A stretch of 5,005 nt of DNA from DASUCS01 sp036275935 (GTDB lineage: Bacteria; Actinomycetota; Acidimicrobiia; Acidimicrobiales; JACDCH01): contig DASUCS010000219.1 of the NCBI GenBank assembly GCA_036275935.1, positions 1-5,005 of the forward strand, given 5' to 3'. Positions 4,546-5,005 of the stretch are shown here, one piece after another; the stretch's first letter is position 1; each line of letters begins with the position of its first letter. The notes under the pieces are model-generated. The model did not search any database. It saw nothing but the letters and a program-made list of their open reading frames with translations, and was not told where the DNA came from. Position numbers and translations under genes: made by a program.

Positions 4546-5005
4546 TCAGCGGTGTTCGGGGTTGGGGAAGTCGAATCGACAGCCGGCGTCCCATTCCGAG
4601 CGCTGGTTGCCGTGCGCGGGGATCCCGCCTGCGTCCTTGAGGATCCGGGCCAGGTGCAACAGGTTCCAGGTCATGAACGTCGTGTTGCGGTTGGTGAAGT
4701 CGTTCTCGGGACCACCGGAGCCGGGGTCGAGGTAGGACGGTCCGGGACCCGCTTCGCCGATCCAGCCGGCGTCCGCTTGGGGTGGGATGACATAGCCGAG
4801 GTGCTGCAGCGAGTAGAGGATGTTCATGGCGCAGTGCTTCACGCCGTCCTCGTTGCCCGTGACCAGGCAGCCGCCGACGCGGCCGTAGTAGGCGTACTGG
4901 CCGGCGTCGTTGAGCAGGTGCGAGTTGCCGTAGAGCCGTTCGATCACCTGCGTGCACACCGACGACTTCTCGCCCAGCCAGATCGGCGTGCACACCACCA
5001 AGATG
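4546..5005 (-). CDS. Flavodoxin-fold NAD(P)H/FMN oxidoreductase (5' end beyond window)
   Basis: The last 152 codons of a flavodoxin-family protein; the start is past the right edge. The first visible residues, ILVVCTPIWLGE, form the strand and TPxW loop that contacts FMN in flavodoxin-like reductases; CTQVIERLYG continues the helix. GGCLVTGNEDG forms the next strand and flavin loop, then CAMNILYSLQHLGY (helix), GWIGEAGPGPSY (loop) and TWNLLHLARIL (C-terminal helix), ending in an Arg/His-containing tail. Relatives are about 200 residues, so roughly a quarter is missing. Expected activity is NAD(P)H-dependent reduction of FMN, quinones or another small acceptor in the cytosol. The TTG at 5001 is inside the strand and is not a start. 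It is the first visible gene of the three-gene operon; its TGA (4548-4546) overlaps the SD of the ABM-like gene. Confidence 0.88.
   Translation of the reverse strand, partial: ILVVCTPIWLGEKSSVCTQVIERLYGNSHLLNDAGQYAYYGRVGGCLVTGNEDGVKHCAMNILYSLQHLGYVIPPQADAGWIGEAGPGPSYLDPGSGGPENDFTNRNTTFMTWNLLHLARILKDAGGIPAHGNQRSEWDAGCRFDFPNPEHR

Noticed and set aside
4226..4993. N-terminal extension of the cupin to a 375-residue protein
   Set aside because: The extension is Arg/Pro-rich and overlaps two real genes in another frame; the ATG at 4225 has a strong SD and matches the cupin family start.
4999..5001. TTG as the start of the flavodoxin-fold gene
   Set aside because: It lies inside the FMN-binding strand (ILVVCTPIW), and the frame stays open to the window edge.

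Overview
The window is G+C-rich throughout. Every credible gene lies on the minus strand, and most have strong Shine-Dalgarno (SD) sequences of the GAGGAGG type. This, together with a protein that fuses an HD-GYP-like part to a LuxR-type DNA-binding domain, suggests a high-GC actinobacterium. The exact lineage cannot be fixed from this stretch.

Layout from left to right: (1) Positions 1-440 carry no convincing protein gene. They hold the 3' half of a tRNA without its 5' half (176-220), a hairpin terminator just beyond it (135-164), and an 18/20-identical second copy of the tRNA core (54-73). This looks like a tRNA-borne integration (att) scar; if so, the foreign side would be to the right of 220. 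(2) 441-1247 encodes an alpha/beta hydrolase. (3) 1248-1332 is a short leader with a tight palindrome and possible small reading frames. (4) 1333-2874 encodes a 513-residue HD-GYP-like/LuxR-HTH regulator. (5) 2944-3744 encodes a second alpha/beta hydrolase with a canonical catalytic triad. (6) 3866-5005 is a compact three-gene operon, in transcription order: a flavodoxin-fold NAD(P)H/FMN oxidoreductase (start beyond the right edge), a 97-residue dimeric alpha/beta-barrel (antibiotic-biosynthesis-monooxygenase-like) protein, and a 119-residue cupin.

The three-gene operon reads as a small redox or quinone/aromatic-handling module. Pairing a flavodoxin-fold reductase with an ABM-fold protein recalls the E. 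coli mdaB/ygiN arrangement, but the substrate is unknown. The two hydrolases flanking the regulator could belong to a catabolic or detoxification unit controlled by it; this rests on position only. No CRISPR array, transposase, toxin-antitoxin pair or recognised defence system is visible. The most unusual feature is the tRNA-derived attachment-like region at the left end.
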